64,000 nt of DNA from Taudactylus pleione. Lineage: Eukaryota; Chordata; Amphibia; Anura; Myobatrachidae. The notes beneath the pieces were generated by a model. It saw only the letters and a program-made list of their open reading frames with translations. It was not told where the DNA came from and made no database searches. Position numbers and translations under genes: made by a program. Positions 1 to 9,640 of this stretch are shown piece after piece. The DNA is taken from positions 1,583,501-1,647,500 of the forward strand of contig JAUIMM010000698.1 in assembly GCA_031769625.1 (NCBI GenBank). The letters are read 5' to 3'. The first letter of the stretch is position 1; each line of letters starts with the position of its first letter.

Positions 1-714
1 TTCACCCGGCCGTCTCTCTCACAGTCCCCTTCTTCACCCCGGCAGTCTCTCTCACAGTCCCCTTTTTCACCCCGGCAGTCTCTCTCACAGTCCCCTTTTT
101 CACCCCGGCAGTCTCTCTCACGGTCCCCTTCTTCACCCCGGCAGTCTCTCTCACGGTCCCCTTCTTCACCACTGCAGTCTCTCTCACGGTCCCCTTCTTC
201 ACCACTGCAGTCTCTCTCACGGTCCCCTTCTTCACCCCGGCAGTCTCTCTCACGGTCCCCTTCTTCACCCCGGCAGTCTCTCTCACGGTCCCCTTCTTCA
301 CCCCGGCAGTCTCTCTCACGGTCTCCTTCTTCACCCCGGCAGTCTCTCTCACAGTCCCCTTCTTCACCCCGGCAGTCTCTCTCACAGTCCCCTTCTTCAC
401 CCCGGCCGTCTCTCTCACAGTCCCCTTCTTCACCCTGGCAGTCTCTCTCACAGTCCCCTTTTTCACCCCGGCAGTCTCTCTCACAGTCCCCTTTTTCACC
501 CCGGCAGTCTCTCTCACGGTCCCCTTCTTCACCCCGGCAGTCTCTCTCACGGTCCCCTTCTTCACCACTGCAGTCTCTCTCACGGTCCCCTTCTTCACCA
601 CTGCAGTCTCTCTCACGGTCCCCTTCTTCACCCCGGCAGTCTCTCTCACGGTCCCCTTCTTCACCCCGGCAGTCTCTCTCACGGTCCCCTTCTTCACCCC
701 GGCAGTCTCTCTCA
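1..714. repeat. 33-bp minisatellite array (about 21 copies, begins before the window)
   Basis: A head-to-tail array of a 33-bp unit of the form TTCACCCCGGCAGTCTCTCT followed by CACGGTCCCCTTC. Units differ by a few recurrent substitutions (cacGgt/cacAgt, ccccgg/ccactg, cttc/tttc). Variant units recur in the same order: the ACTGCAG variant appears as an adjacent pair twice, about 400 bp apart, which suggests block duplications of several units. Because 33 is divisible by three and the unit lacks stops on the minus strand, it opens a 237-codon frame of an 11-residue repeat (RETAGVKKGTV). I treat that frame as a by-product of the period and not as a gene. The array is cut by the left edge of the window. 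Confidence 0.95.
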
Positions 715-869
715 CTGAAGGGTAGAGCCCGAGCGTACCACTGACTGACAGCTGTGCTTACTGGGTGAGTTTTAGAGTCACTGTCACTGTGCGAGTGACT
801 GTCCATCAAGTGCATATAATGATATATCATATTTATCTAATAAGTATATATCTAATCATGTGTAATATA

Positions 870-1445
870 CAGGTTGAGTCTCCCATTACCGTATATTCTA
901 AAAACCGAAATATTCCAAAAACCGGAATATTTCGGGGCAGCCGTGACCCGACGTCATGACGTCACTAGTGTCAATGGTCAATGACTAGAAGGTGGGTGTG
1001 GTTCAGAGGCATTTTCTCACCAGAAAATATGAGTCTTCTTCTCCTCCACATGCCCGATCTCCACCACGGTACACTCCAGACAGCACGTCACTCACCGGAT
1101 CCTCCAGTGATACCCGAAGCGCCCGCCGGACCCAATGCACTCGCCGGAAATTCCATTGACAAGCGCCGGACACCCTGCAGCCTCCTGTTACACAGCAACG
1201 GCACCCGCCGGAAATCCCTCTGACACTCGCCAGAGCCCCTGCAGCATACGTCCACCCTCCTGTTACACCTGCACCACAGGCTGGACCCACTGCGGCACCC
1301 GCCGGACCGTCCCGCGACTCCCGCTAGGAATCCCGTGACACTCCCAGACTCACACAGCACCCTGGCCTCAGGTATTCGGAAAACCGAAAAAACCCAATAT
1401 CCAAAATGCTCCTGGTCCCGAGCATTTCGGATATTGGAGACTCAA

Positions 1446-1449
<4 letters not shown>
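870..1449. mobile_element. Non-autonomous pogo/Tigger-like DNA transposon (MITE)
   Basis: The left end reads CAGGTTGAGTCTCC and the right end is its inverted match (GGAGACTCAATCTG). Both are flanked by TA (868-869 and 1450-1451), the TA target duplication of the Tc1/mariner/pogo superfamily. The AT-rich subterminal stretches rich in CCGAAAT and CCAAAA resemble the ends of vertebrate Tigger elements. The interior is GC-rich and has imperfect repeats built around CGCCGGA (about 1110-1320). There is no transposase, so the copy is non-autonomous. Its right TA abuts a TA microsatellite. Confidence 0.8.
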
Positions 1450-1487
<38 letters not shown>

Positions 1488-1590
1488 GCAAGGTCTGGTA
1501 ATCACTGGTTTCAATGTTGCAATGAGTCTTTTTTCTAATCTGGAGTTCTGCCATCCTACTGTATGTTTATATATATATATATATACTCAT
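1450..1590. repeat. TA-rich microsatellites
   Basis: A pure (TA)n run at about 1450-1485, and a second shorter one at about 1567-1586 followed by CA/TA mixed repeats. They are probably expansions at TA insertion sites. Confidence 0.9.
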
Positions 1591-1654
1591 ACACACAATA
1601 ATGGGGTCCTGCAGTATGTGCTGTGCACTTTAGAGTTATTTACAGAAGAACTGA

Positions 1655-2173
1655 GGGGGCAATTCAGACCCATTCGCTAGGCTGCGCTCGTTTGTAGCTG
1701 GCCAATTTTTACCAACTGCCCAAGCGTATAAGCCACAGTGCGCGTGCGCAAACCTGTCACTGTGATCGGAAAGTGCTCGTTTGTAGTACTCAGCCAGGCT
1801 GGTGACAGGGGAAGGACAAAGGAAACGGGTGTGGATGAGCAAACGCAGGCGTGTCAGTGTGCGTTTTAACACCATTATAAGGGCGTGCATAATTAACACA
1901 CAGTCACTTCACTGTCGTACACACTGCGGCACTCACAGTGCTTGTGGTAGGCTATGGTCAAGCACTGCGTGTGGGTTCAATGTCAGCTGATTGTACCAAT
2001 GTTTTCATACACTTCCTGGAGATGATGTGTGCAAGTGGGCCTCATATCTCCAGGCTGGTGGGAGTCTTACTTCACCCGGCGATTGTCCTATGTCTTAGCG
2101 AGCGATCATGGCGTAAGCATATCTCAAGGGCTGCGAGTACATGCAGCCTAGCATCCGGGTCTGAATCGCCCCC
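1655..2173. mobile_element. MITE of the 'GGGCCTGATTCAGA' family (divergent member)
   Basis: Terminal inverted repeats GGGGGCAATTCAGACCC and GGGTCTGAATCGCCCCC, flanked by the 3-bp direct repeat TGA (1652-1654, 2174-2176). Internal motifs (a gcgtgcataattaac block, and gcactgcgagcagtt-like half-palindromes) match the longer copies at 15185, 35825 and 49416, so it belongs to the same family but is older. A 3-bp target duplication and G-rich ends would fit a PIF/Harbinger-type element. No transposase is present to prove the superfamily. Confidence 0.8.
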
Positions 2174-2176
2174 TGA

Positions 2177-4068
2177 GTTCTCTAAACTAAATTCTCCCAT
2201 GCTAGATACGCCCCCAAATATGTGCAGCCCTGCCCCTAAAAATAGTGGCCACACAACCCTCGGGGGGGGGGGGGGGGTCCTGGGAAGTTACTGTACCGGG
2301 GCCCAAGATTTCTCTTGGCAGCCCTGACCGTGCCTGTCCGTTTGAACGATGTTGCATGGGCGTGCATAAATTAGCCACTGTGACGGCATACGCAACACAG
2401 CTAGTGCTCACTGCATACGACGAGGTTAGTAAATTCTCAGTAAGGTCAGACCTGTTGTAATTGTGCATGAGGGGCCGATGTTACTTGATGTTCCTGATGT
2501 ATACGCAGGACTGTAAGTTATTACGGATGTACGAAAGCTGTAGTGGGTGTCTATGCTGGCTTTTGGCATCTCTATATTATCTTTGTGATTGCTGTCATTA
2601 CCAGATTTTCGCAGCAGATCCTGCACTGCTACCAACGTACATGACCGACACCAAAACAACTACACAGATAGTTACTTACTGTCCTAACATTACCAGTCAC
2701 AGAACGCCAGAACCTGGCATACTCCTACTGGGTCCCATGTTCTTCTTTGAAGGTTGTAGGGCAGCTGCTCGTTTTTCTCCTATTCCTCACCTGGCATCCT
2801 GCTCACCAATAAAGGGACAGACGCATGATATGTTTTGTCTTTATACTTGCATTCATGTGACTGCTGACATCATAACTGGTGCCAAATTTAAAAGAGCCTC
2901 CTTCTGGGACCAGGATGTGGACAGAGCCTTTGTTATTTTCCCTAGTCTCCAGCACTCAGGAGTTTGTTCTCTTGATCCCTTTAATACTGTATTTGACACA
3001 GCTTGTTCAACTTCTGACCTCTCAATTTACCAATTGCCTTTTTACTTTCTCACCTACTGGATCTAACAAAGGTAATTTCCATCTCCTTCATCCCTTTAAA
3101 GCTACACCCTATTCTCACCAGTCTATGGGCAGGTGGCCAGGAACAATTTACCAGGCACAGTGAAGTTCTTGCAAGGGTCCCTGGTGAAAAGAAAAATGCT
3201 GCTTTATACACCACACCTCCAGGTTGCACTAATCTTAATAATTAGTACAGAATCCAATTAAAATGTGACACTACCCCTCTTTGGCAGGTGTCCATGATTT
3301 TTCCTGTGGTCGATAACCTTTTCCAATGGAAGCTACACGCATTTGGAATTAGGGATTTTTTTTGTCAGTCATGTCTATTGATAACCAGGTCTAACTGGCA
3401 GTTTCCTAAAAAAAAAAAAAAATTTATCTGATTTGTAGAGAGAGAGAAATGTTCTGGGTATTCTTATTATTTAGGAAGCTCAAGCAAGTGGCTGTTTAAG
3501 GCCCCCATGCACCACCAGTAAGAAGAACCAATATTTTACTCCAGTGCTTTTGGGAGGGGATTCCTGGCTTTACATTTACCGGTTGTGAGATTGTCATTTG
3601 ACCACCTTTGATTCAGTTTGAATATGTCATTCATTTTTGTAAGGGAGTGGGATACCTACATTGTCACACTTCACGATGACTGGCTTACAAATGTCTGGGA
3701 GATGACCTGAAAAGTGTTTTTTTTCCCCCTTTGATAAGCATTTATGAGTACAGGAGATAATATTTAGACATACTGTATGTATTCTACCTTCTCCTGGTAA
3801 GTATTGTTATGACTCCCTCAGGCTTGAAAAACCCACATTTTATTTTAATTAGCTAAAAAAATACAATTTCTATAATGGAGTATCATTGTATGCAAGGGGA
3901 TTAAATTAGAGGTTTTAGCAAACATTTCTGCTTTTCTGTCCATCACAAAATGTGGGCTATTCTGTTAGGTGCTGTGTTCTTTTCTGTACCAAGCAAATCA
4001 TATTCCTGGTGAGGGCATCTTGTGGTCACAGCTGATATTGCAAAGCGTTGTCCCAATCATATACTCAA
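2177..4068. other. Intergenic stretch, no recognised gene
   Basis: A poly-G run (about 2263-2277), an A15 run (about 3408-3422) and otherwise mixed sequence. A 201-codon plus-strand frame at 2461-3066 has no recognisable domain, and its composition is unremarkable. A segment around 2807-2850 (ACCAATAAAGGGACAG) looks like a polyadenylation signal of a decayed LTR or retrotransposon tail, but I cannot assign it to a family. Nothing else could be supported. Confidence 0.4.
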
Positions 4069-4471
4069 GCTGGGTACACACTGACAGATATATTGGCCAA
4101 TCAATTGATCGGCCAATATATCTGCTGCCTGTCGGACAGTGTGTACCCGCGATATGTCTGTGAACGTAGATTTTTACAGACATATCGCATTAGCTGTGCC
4201 GCACAGCTGATGGACAGATATGTCTGCAGACTTATCTGTCCATCTGCAAGTGTGTGCGGGGGGTAAGCAGACCGCCTATATACATACAGCAGCAGTCGCG
4301 GGGAGGTGGGCTGACACGCCCCCAATCCACCCCCCCGGCCAGTGGGACCCGCCTCCTCCTACACACTGAACACAGATGATGGTTGTTCAGTGTGTACGAA
4401 CAACCATCATCTGCAGATAATATCTGCAGATCACTCGATCTGCAGATTTATCTGTTAAGTGTGTACCCAGC
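4069..4471. mobile_element. MITE with GCTGGGTACACAC terminal inverted repeats
   Basis: The left end GCTGGGTACACACTGACAG and the right end AAGTGTGTACCCAGC are inverted matches. The interior is a chain of further hairpins (for example the paired arms around gatcggccaatatatctg near 4085-4120, and the two copies of the cagatgatggttgttcagtgtgt block near 4370-4410). The same termini occur at 50761-51264, so this is a dispersed family. No clear target duplication was found. The copy has no coding capacity. Confidence 0.75.
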
Positions 4472-4487
4472 ATCAGCTGCACTTGTA

Positions 4488-5928
4488 AAATCATTTTCTT
4501 CTTCGGGTTCCATAGGGTTCACAGGAATTACCTTAGGATATATAGTTGGACAGTGTCCAATGAACCAAACAGCAAGGCTTTGGAGCTCCCAGCATGCACT
4601 GGTCCTCTCCCCTATATACCCAACCACAGACATTCAGAGGTTTTGTTTGGTGCGTGGCAAGGCGCACCTGTTATAACAGTGGGACTGCTAGGCAGTCTTA
4701 GGCTTTTTTCTTTTATGTTTTACCTTAAGTTTATGAAACTTCAGAGATTAGCGGTACCAGCGCGTGTGATGACGCTCTACTGCGGCTCCATCTTCCTCCA
4801 CCGAAACACCAGTGTTGCTGTAAGCACTGAGGTTCTAGGCAGGCCTCAGCGTGGCTTAGGTGGTGGCCTAAAGACGCTGAGGTCTGGGACTGTGGTTGGT
4901 TAACGGAGATGTCAGGTAAGGATCCTATCTGGGAATCATGCGCAAAGCAATCCCTTGCCTCTGGTGTTGAGACGCATCAGAGGCCGCTGCGGGTGAAGGA
5001 GGTTTTGCAATCCCTCACTAAGGCGACCGGGACCAAATCGTTTGTTGCCGGGGACGGGTGGTAAGACGCATTACAGCGCACTAGTCAACGTCTTATTACC
5101 TTGTAGTGCAGCGTACCCGGCCATCAAAATCGCAGCTTAGGGGAGATAAGGCACTCCCCCGGCCGCTCCTCCCTGTCAGACACAAACATCCGAGGAAGTC
5201 CCTGCGTCCGGTTGTCTATAGACCACCTTGTGTGTGAGACACTTGCAGGTCAGCGTTTGTACGTGCACTGTTACAGTGGTCTCAGAGGTTGGTCTATCTC
5301 CCTATATACCTCTCCCTCAGGGTTTGGCATATAGTGTACTCTATATCCTACCATCTCGCTCCAGGGGCCGGTCAGTTGATTCAGAGTCCATATTGCTGTG
5401 GCAAATGTGCGTATTTATGCATTGTATGTGACTATAAACGCTAGCTGCTGTGTGTACACTGCCTGTTTGGCAAAAACTGTCAGGTATATTATCACTGTGT
5501 TTCTCCTCATCACTTTGGTGTGTGGGGTGTTTCATGAAAGCCACATTGCATTTATACTGTATGCCTTATACCGTTTATCCATTTGTACATGTCTAAAGGT
5601 ACAGGTAAGAAGGAGCATGTAAGTCCTGTGCTGCAGGCTTGTTTGAGCGGTTGTTAACTAGGATGTATTGTGTAGTACTGTTGTAACAGCTACTTTATGT
5701 CTCCGGTACACCTACACCAGCACTAGAGACACCTGTGTGGTCTCAGATTTTGTCGCACTTAGTGGACAAAAGCCGCAGAAAGCGCAGGCTCTCGCTGCAG
5801 TACCTCATGCTATGAGGTGTTCACAGAATTTGTGTCCTTCTATGTATATGCCCCACATGAATTCCTGTTGGGTTTATTATACTGCTCACTCTAGTCAGAG
5901 TATGCCGCTGTCTATAGCCTCTACGCAG
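4488..5928 (+). mobile_element. DIRS-type retrotransposon, terminal repeat and gag start (truncated)
   Basis: The first about 50 bp (CTTCGGGTTCCATAGGG through ATATATAGTTGG) are the inverted counterpart of the end of the DIRS element at about 38355-38400, as expected for the inverted termini of DIRS elements. Sequence from about 5617 to 5925 is closely similar to 34790-35090 of that second copy. A possible gag-like start ATG lies at 5589, but it hits a stop after about 22 codons. The copy ends abruptly at the hAT insertion at 5929, and its remainder is not found on the far side. I infer the DIRS assignment from the second copy, which carries the diagnostic domains. Confidence 0.6.
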
Positions 5929-6139
5929 TAGGGGTGAGCGGGTTCGGATTTCTGAAATCCGAGCACCCCCGATCCGAGGCCGATCCGAGTCAGGCTCGAC
6001 TTTTCCCGCCTGACTCGGATCTGAAATCGAGGCAAAACGTCATCATCCCGCCTTCCGAGTCTCGCGGGTTTTGGATCCTATATAAGGTACCCGCGTCAGC
6101 GCCATTTTCTCACTTGGCTGTGGACAGTGAAGAGGGAGG

Positions 6140-6440
6140 GTGGGAGTTAGGGCTGGCTGGGCTGTGTAGTGTAGTGTAGTGCAGAGTAGTGTTGTGCTGT
6201 GCTGTGCTGCGCTGTGCTGCTGTTGTCCACTACTTCAAAGTCCATAGGGGCTGGCTGTGTTGTGCTGTGCTGCTGTTGTTAATAGGGGCTGTGTCCACTA
6301 CTTCAAAGTCCATAGGGGCTGGCTGGACTGTGTTGTGCAGTCAGTTCTCCATAGGGGCTGTGTCCACTCCAAAGTCCTGTGCAGTGTCCCAGTCCTAAAG
6401 GGGTGCTGTAGTGTTGTCCAGGGGGTGCTCTGTCCATCAG
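6140..6440. repeat. Degenerate short tandem repeats inside the hAT element
   Basis: Runs of tgtgctgtgctg, followed by repeated blocks of ccactacttcaaagtccat and aggggctggctg, spread over about 300 bp downstream of the left terminus. No coding potential was recognised. Confidence 0.7.
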
Positions 6441-6480
6441 GGGTGCTCCCCCCAAGTGCTAAAAAAATAATATTTTTTGT

Positions 6481-6990
6481 GTGTTTGTGAATTGTGTGCG
6501 CAGTAGCCGCACGTGCATCAACAAAGTAGTGCCAAGCGTGCGCCTGTGTCATAAGTAAAGGGCCAGCTGGCTTGACCGTTAAAGGGTGCTGTAACCCCCA
6601 AAGTACACTCCAGTCCAAACCAAAAAAAAAATTATTTTCTGTGTTTGTGAACTGTGTGTGCAGTAGCCACACGTGCATCAACAAAGTAGTGCCAAGCGTG
6701 CGCCTGTGTCATAAGTAAAGGGCCGGCTGGCTTGACCGTTAAAGGGTGCTGTAACCCCCAAAGTACACTCCAAACCAAAAAAAAATTATTTTCTGTGTTT
6801 GTGAATTGTGTGCGCAGTAGCCGCACGTGCATCAACAAAGTAGTGCCAAGCGTGCGCCTGTGTCATAAGTAAAGAGCCGGCTGGCTCATTTCTTAAAGGG
6901 TGGTGTAACCCACAAAGTGCACTACTCTCCAGCAAAAATAAAAAAATATTTTCTGTGTTTGTGTGCGCTTTAGCCGCACGTATATATCAA
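6481..6990. repeat. About 155-160-bp tandem repeat, three copies plus a partial one
   Basis: Copies begin with GTGTTTGTGAATTGTGTGCG at 6481, 6641 and 6795, and a partial one starts near 6955. Each contains the block agccgcacgtgcatcaaca and ends in an A-rich run. The spacings of 160 and 154 bp show tandem duplication within the hAT element. Confidence 0.85.
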
Positions 6991-7000
6991 TATAACATAA

Positions 7001-7345
7001 ATGGAGGACCAAACTTTCTCGGATAAAAATAAAATAGGGAAAGATCAAGAACCACTTCCTCCTAGTGCTATTGCTGCTGCTGGGAGTTGTTCATCATCCC
7101 AGAGAGGAAGTAGGAACATCACTACTTTTACTAAACAATTGACCCTCCAACAGTCCCTAGCGATGAGGATGAAGTACGACAGCAGTCATCCTGAAGCAAA
7201 ACGTATAACTGAGGCCTTGACTGCTATGTTGGTGTTAGACGTGCGTCCGGTATCCGCCATTAGTGCAGTGGGATTTAGACAATTGATGGAGGTAGTGTGT
7301 CCCCGGTTCCAAATCCCGTCTAGATTCCACCTGCATCCTCAAAGC
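7001..7345 (+). pseudogene. hAT transposase, N-terminal part
   Basis: An open frame from ATG 7001 encodes a segment with the pattern QLTLQQSLAMRMKYDSSHPE, then ITEALTAMLVLDVRPVSAI and VGFRQLMEVVCPRFQIPSR. This is the conserved stretch after the BED finger in hAT/ZBED-type transposases (a 'T-A-M-…-D-x-x-P…GF' block ending in 'P-x-x…IPSR'). The BED zinc finger itself is not seen upstream. After the IPSR motif the frame runs straight into the 139-bp tandem array and stops at 7375, so the catalytic RNase H-like core is missing. It lies in the same orientation as the C-terminal fragment at 7795. Confidence 0.75.
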
Positions 7346-7795
7346 AGCAGCGACAAGCGTGCGTCTGTCTGTTAAAGGGTGGTGACACCCTCAAAGTGTG
7401 CTACACAAACAATAAAAATATTGTTCTTTTTTTTTCTGTCTTTGTGAAATGTGTGGGCTGTATCCGCACCTGCATCCTTAAAGCAGCAGCGACAAGCATG
7501 CGTCTGTCTGTTAAAGGGTGGTGACACCCTCAAAGTGTGCTACACAAACAATAAAAATATTCTTCTTTTTTTTTCTGTCTTTGTGAATTGTGTGGGCTGT
7601 AGCCGCACTTGCATCCTCAAAGCAGCAGCGACAAGCGTGCGTCTGTCTGTTAAAGGGTGGTGACACCCTCAAAGTGTGCTACACAAACAATAAAAATATT
7701 CTTCTTCTTTTTTCTGTCTTTGTGAATTGTGTGGGCTGTAGCCGCACTTGCATCCTCAAAGCAGCAGCGACAAGCGTGCGTCTGTCTGTTAAAGG
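7340..7795. repeat. 139-bp tandem repeat interrupting the hAT transposase
   Basis: About three and a half copies. The marker gtgtgggctgtagccgcac recurs at about 7450, 7589 and 7728 (period 139). Each unit contains gcatcctcaaagcagcagcg, the motif that immediately follows the N-terminal transposase segment. The array therefore probably arose by repeated duplication of a junction left by an internal deletion of the transposase. Confidence 0.9.
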
Positions 7796-8190
7796 ATTAC
7801 ATCGGTGACAGCATCCAAGTAGGCATGTCAGACAGTCCGTACCTGTACGGGCAGGAAAAAGAAGCAATTTGGAGGTCCCTGTACAAACTGGCTCTATTTT
7901 ACCTGAGTTGCCCCCCCTCCAGTGTGTACTCCGAAAGAGTGTTTAGTGCAGCCGGGAACCTTGTCAGCGAAAGGCGTAGGAGGTTGCTTCCACAAAATGT
8001 GGAGAAGATGATGTTCATAAAATGAATTATCAACTCTTCCAGGGAGACCAGCCTCCAGAACGTACAGAGGGACCTGTGGTTCCAGCGGGGACGAATTAAT
8101 ACTCTGTGAGGATGAGGATGTACACAACACTGAAGAGGGTGAGGAATCGGTGGATGAGGAGGATGAGGATGACATCTTGCCTCCGTAGAG
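7795..8190 (+). pseudogene. hAT transposase, C-terminal dimerisation domain and acidic tail
   Basis: The frame from about 7795 to 8025 encodes a segment including WRSLYKLALFYLSCPPSS, then VYSERVFSAAGNLVSERR and LLPQNVEKMMFIK. This is the hallmark hAT C-terminal dimerisation region (the 'P-x-S-S-x-x-x-E-R-x-F-S-A-A-G' block). Downstream another frame is very acidic (EEDEDD-type), typical of the tail of these proteins, though it is separated by stops. The central catalytic region is deleted and replaced by the tandem array. Confidence 0.85.
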
Positions 8191-8840
8191 CCAGTTTGTA
8201 CAGGGACAGATTACTTGCCAGCTTGTTTTGTGGGGGCCCAAACGAACCAATCATTTCAGCCACAGTTGTGTGGCAGACCCTGGCGCTGAAATGATTGGTT
8301 TGTTAAAGTGTGCATGTCCTGTTTATACAACATAAGGGTGGGTGGGAGGGCCCAAGGACAATTCCATCTTGCACCTCTTTTTTTTCTTTGCATTATGTAC
8401 AGTTTGGGGCCTAGTTTTTCAAACTGCCATCCTGTCTGCCACTGCAGTTTCACGCCTAGATGGGTCACGTGTTTGTGCCGCCCACTCGTGTCGCTTAGCA
8501 TAGTCATCCAGCTACCTCGGTGCAACCTTTTGGACATAAAAACACTATTGTGAGGTGTGAGGTGTTCAGAATAGACTGGAAATGAGTGGAAATTAAGGTT
8601 ATTGAGGTTAATAATAGCATAGGAGCAGAAAAACCCACAAATTCTGTGATTTTAGCTGTTTTTATGCTTTTTTTTCAAAAAAATACAGATCCAAAACACA
8701 AAACCCAGAACCCAAAACACGGAAGGGTGGTTTTGGCAAAACCAATCCAGATCCAAAACACGAAGAAAGATCCAGATCCAAAACCAAAACACAAAACACG
8801 AAAAGTGGCCGGTGCACACCCCTAATATATATATATATAT

Positions 8841-9445
8841 TGTGATAGGATCACTGGTAAAGTGGTCTGTGGCAGGTACATTTGTCCCAGATTCCTGTCT
8901 TTTGTGCTTTAAACCCCCAGGAGAAAGTCTGCAGTGTAGCAGGCTTGAGTTTCGGCTTTTTGAAAAGCCGGTTTGGGACCTGGGGGTTGTGGGTGAGAGG
9001 AGAGGGAGGGCTCCACCCACGGCCACTCCAGGTTTTGGTTCTCGCAGCCTGGTAACAGGCTTGTTAGTTTTTCACCTGAGAGTGGCCAATATAAGCCTAG
9101 TGTGTTTAGGGCTGAGTGTCTCACCTGGGAGAGCAGGCAGGGAGTTTGCTCAGAGACACTTGAAAAACCTATTTGTGAGTACTGTGCTGTGCTTTGTTGC
9201 TGGCGAGGGCATTAGGCCCTGCCAGGTTCTGGTAGTGAGGGAACTACCTGTGAAGTTAGTGCCCCGACAGGGCTAGGATTTATATTTATGTTTTCTTTAT
9301 ATTTCTGTCATTGTACAATAAAGAACGGCGCCGACCAGCTTGTACTTGCATCCAGACTGGTGTGCTGCTTCCCTGCTGCTGTGTGTGTGTGTAAGGAAGG
9401 AGTCCTCTACCCAGGAGAGGGAACCCCTAACCTAACTGTGTCACA
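8841..9445 (+). repeat. 5' LTR of the Gypsy element
   Basis: Starts TGTGATAGG and ends TGTGTCACA (TG...CA). It contains a CCAATATAAG box (about 9087) as a possible core promoter, and an AATAAA polyadenylation signal at about 9318 shortly before the GCGCCGACCAGC block. The sequence immediately after the LTR (ATATGGTGGAGAATGCG) should contain the primer-binding site. I could not match it confidently to a tRNA. Confidence 0.93.
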
Positions 9446-9640
9446 ATATGGTGGAGAATGCGTGCAACCACACACACTGAAGTTGCAGCGAGAGGAAAAC
9501 TTTCCGTTTAAAAATTAAAGGGACAGACACCCAATTTGTGAGTGTGGAAATAACACTGTGTCCTTGGAGTCCCATAGAGGAGGCATCTGCCAATGCTCAG
9601 AGAGGCAAGGTTCAGCTTCCAACCTACACCTCAGGACAAA

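Larger units (their letters stand above)
5929..8824 (+). mobile_element. hAT DNA transposon with decayed transposase
   Basis: The ends TAGGGGTGAGCGG and (inverted) TAGGGGTGTGCACC match the TAGGGGTG type of hAT termini. Subterminal regions are packed with GATCC/GATCCGAG-like and GATCCAAAACAC motifs, as expected for transposase-binding repeats. The interior carries two transposase pieces (7001-7345 and 7795-8190) separated and preceded by tandem arrays. An 8-bp target duplication is not evident: the left flank is CTACGCAG, while the right flank is AT repeat. That suggests loss at the right side, which is also where the Gypsy element landed. A hairpin around AACCAATCATTTCAG lies at 8246-8301. 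Confidence 0.75.

Noticed and set aside
1..714. CRISPR-like regular repeats
   Set aside because: The units are contiguous with no unique spacers, and the context is a vertebrate genome.
2..715. 237-codon minus-strand frame in the left repeat
   Set aside because: It only reflects a 33-bp period without stops; no start context and no non-repeat part.
2461..3066. 201-codon plus-strand frame
   Set aside because: No domain, no codon pattern and no splice context that I can support.
5929..8824. 8-bp duplication for the large hAT
   Set aside because: CTACGCAG on the left against ATATATAT on the right; no match.
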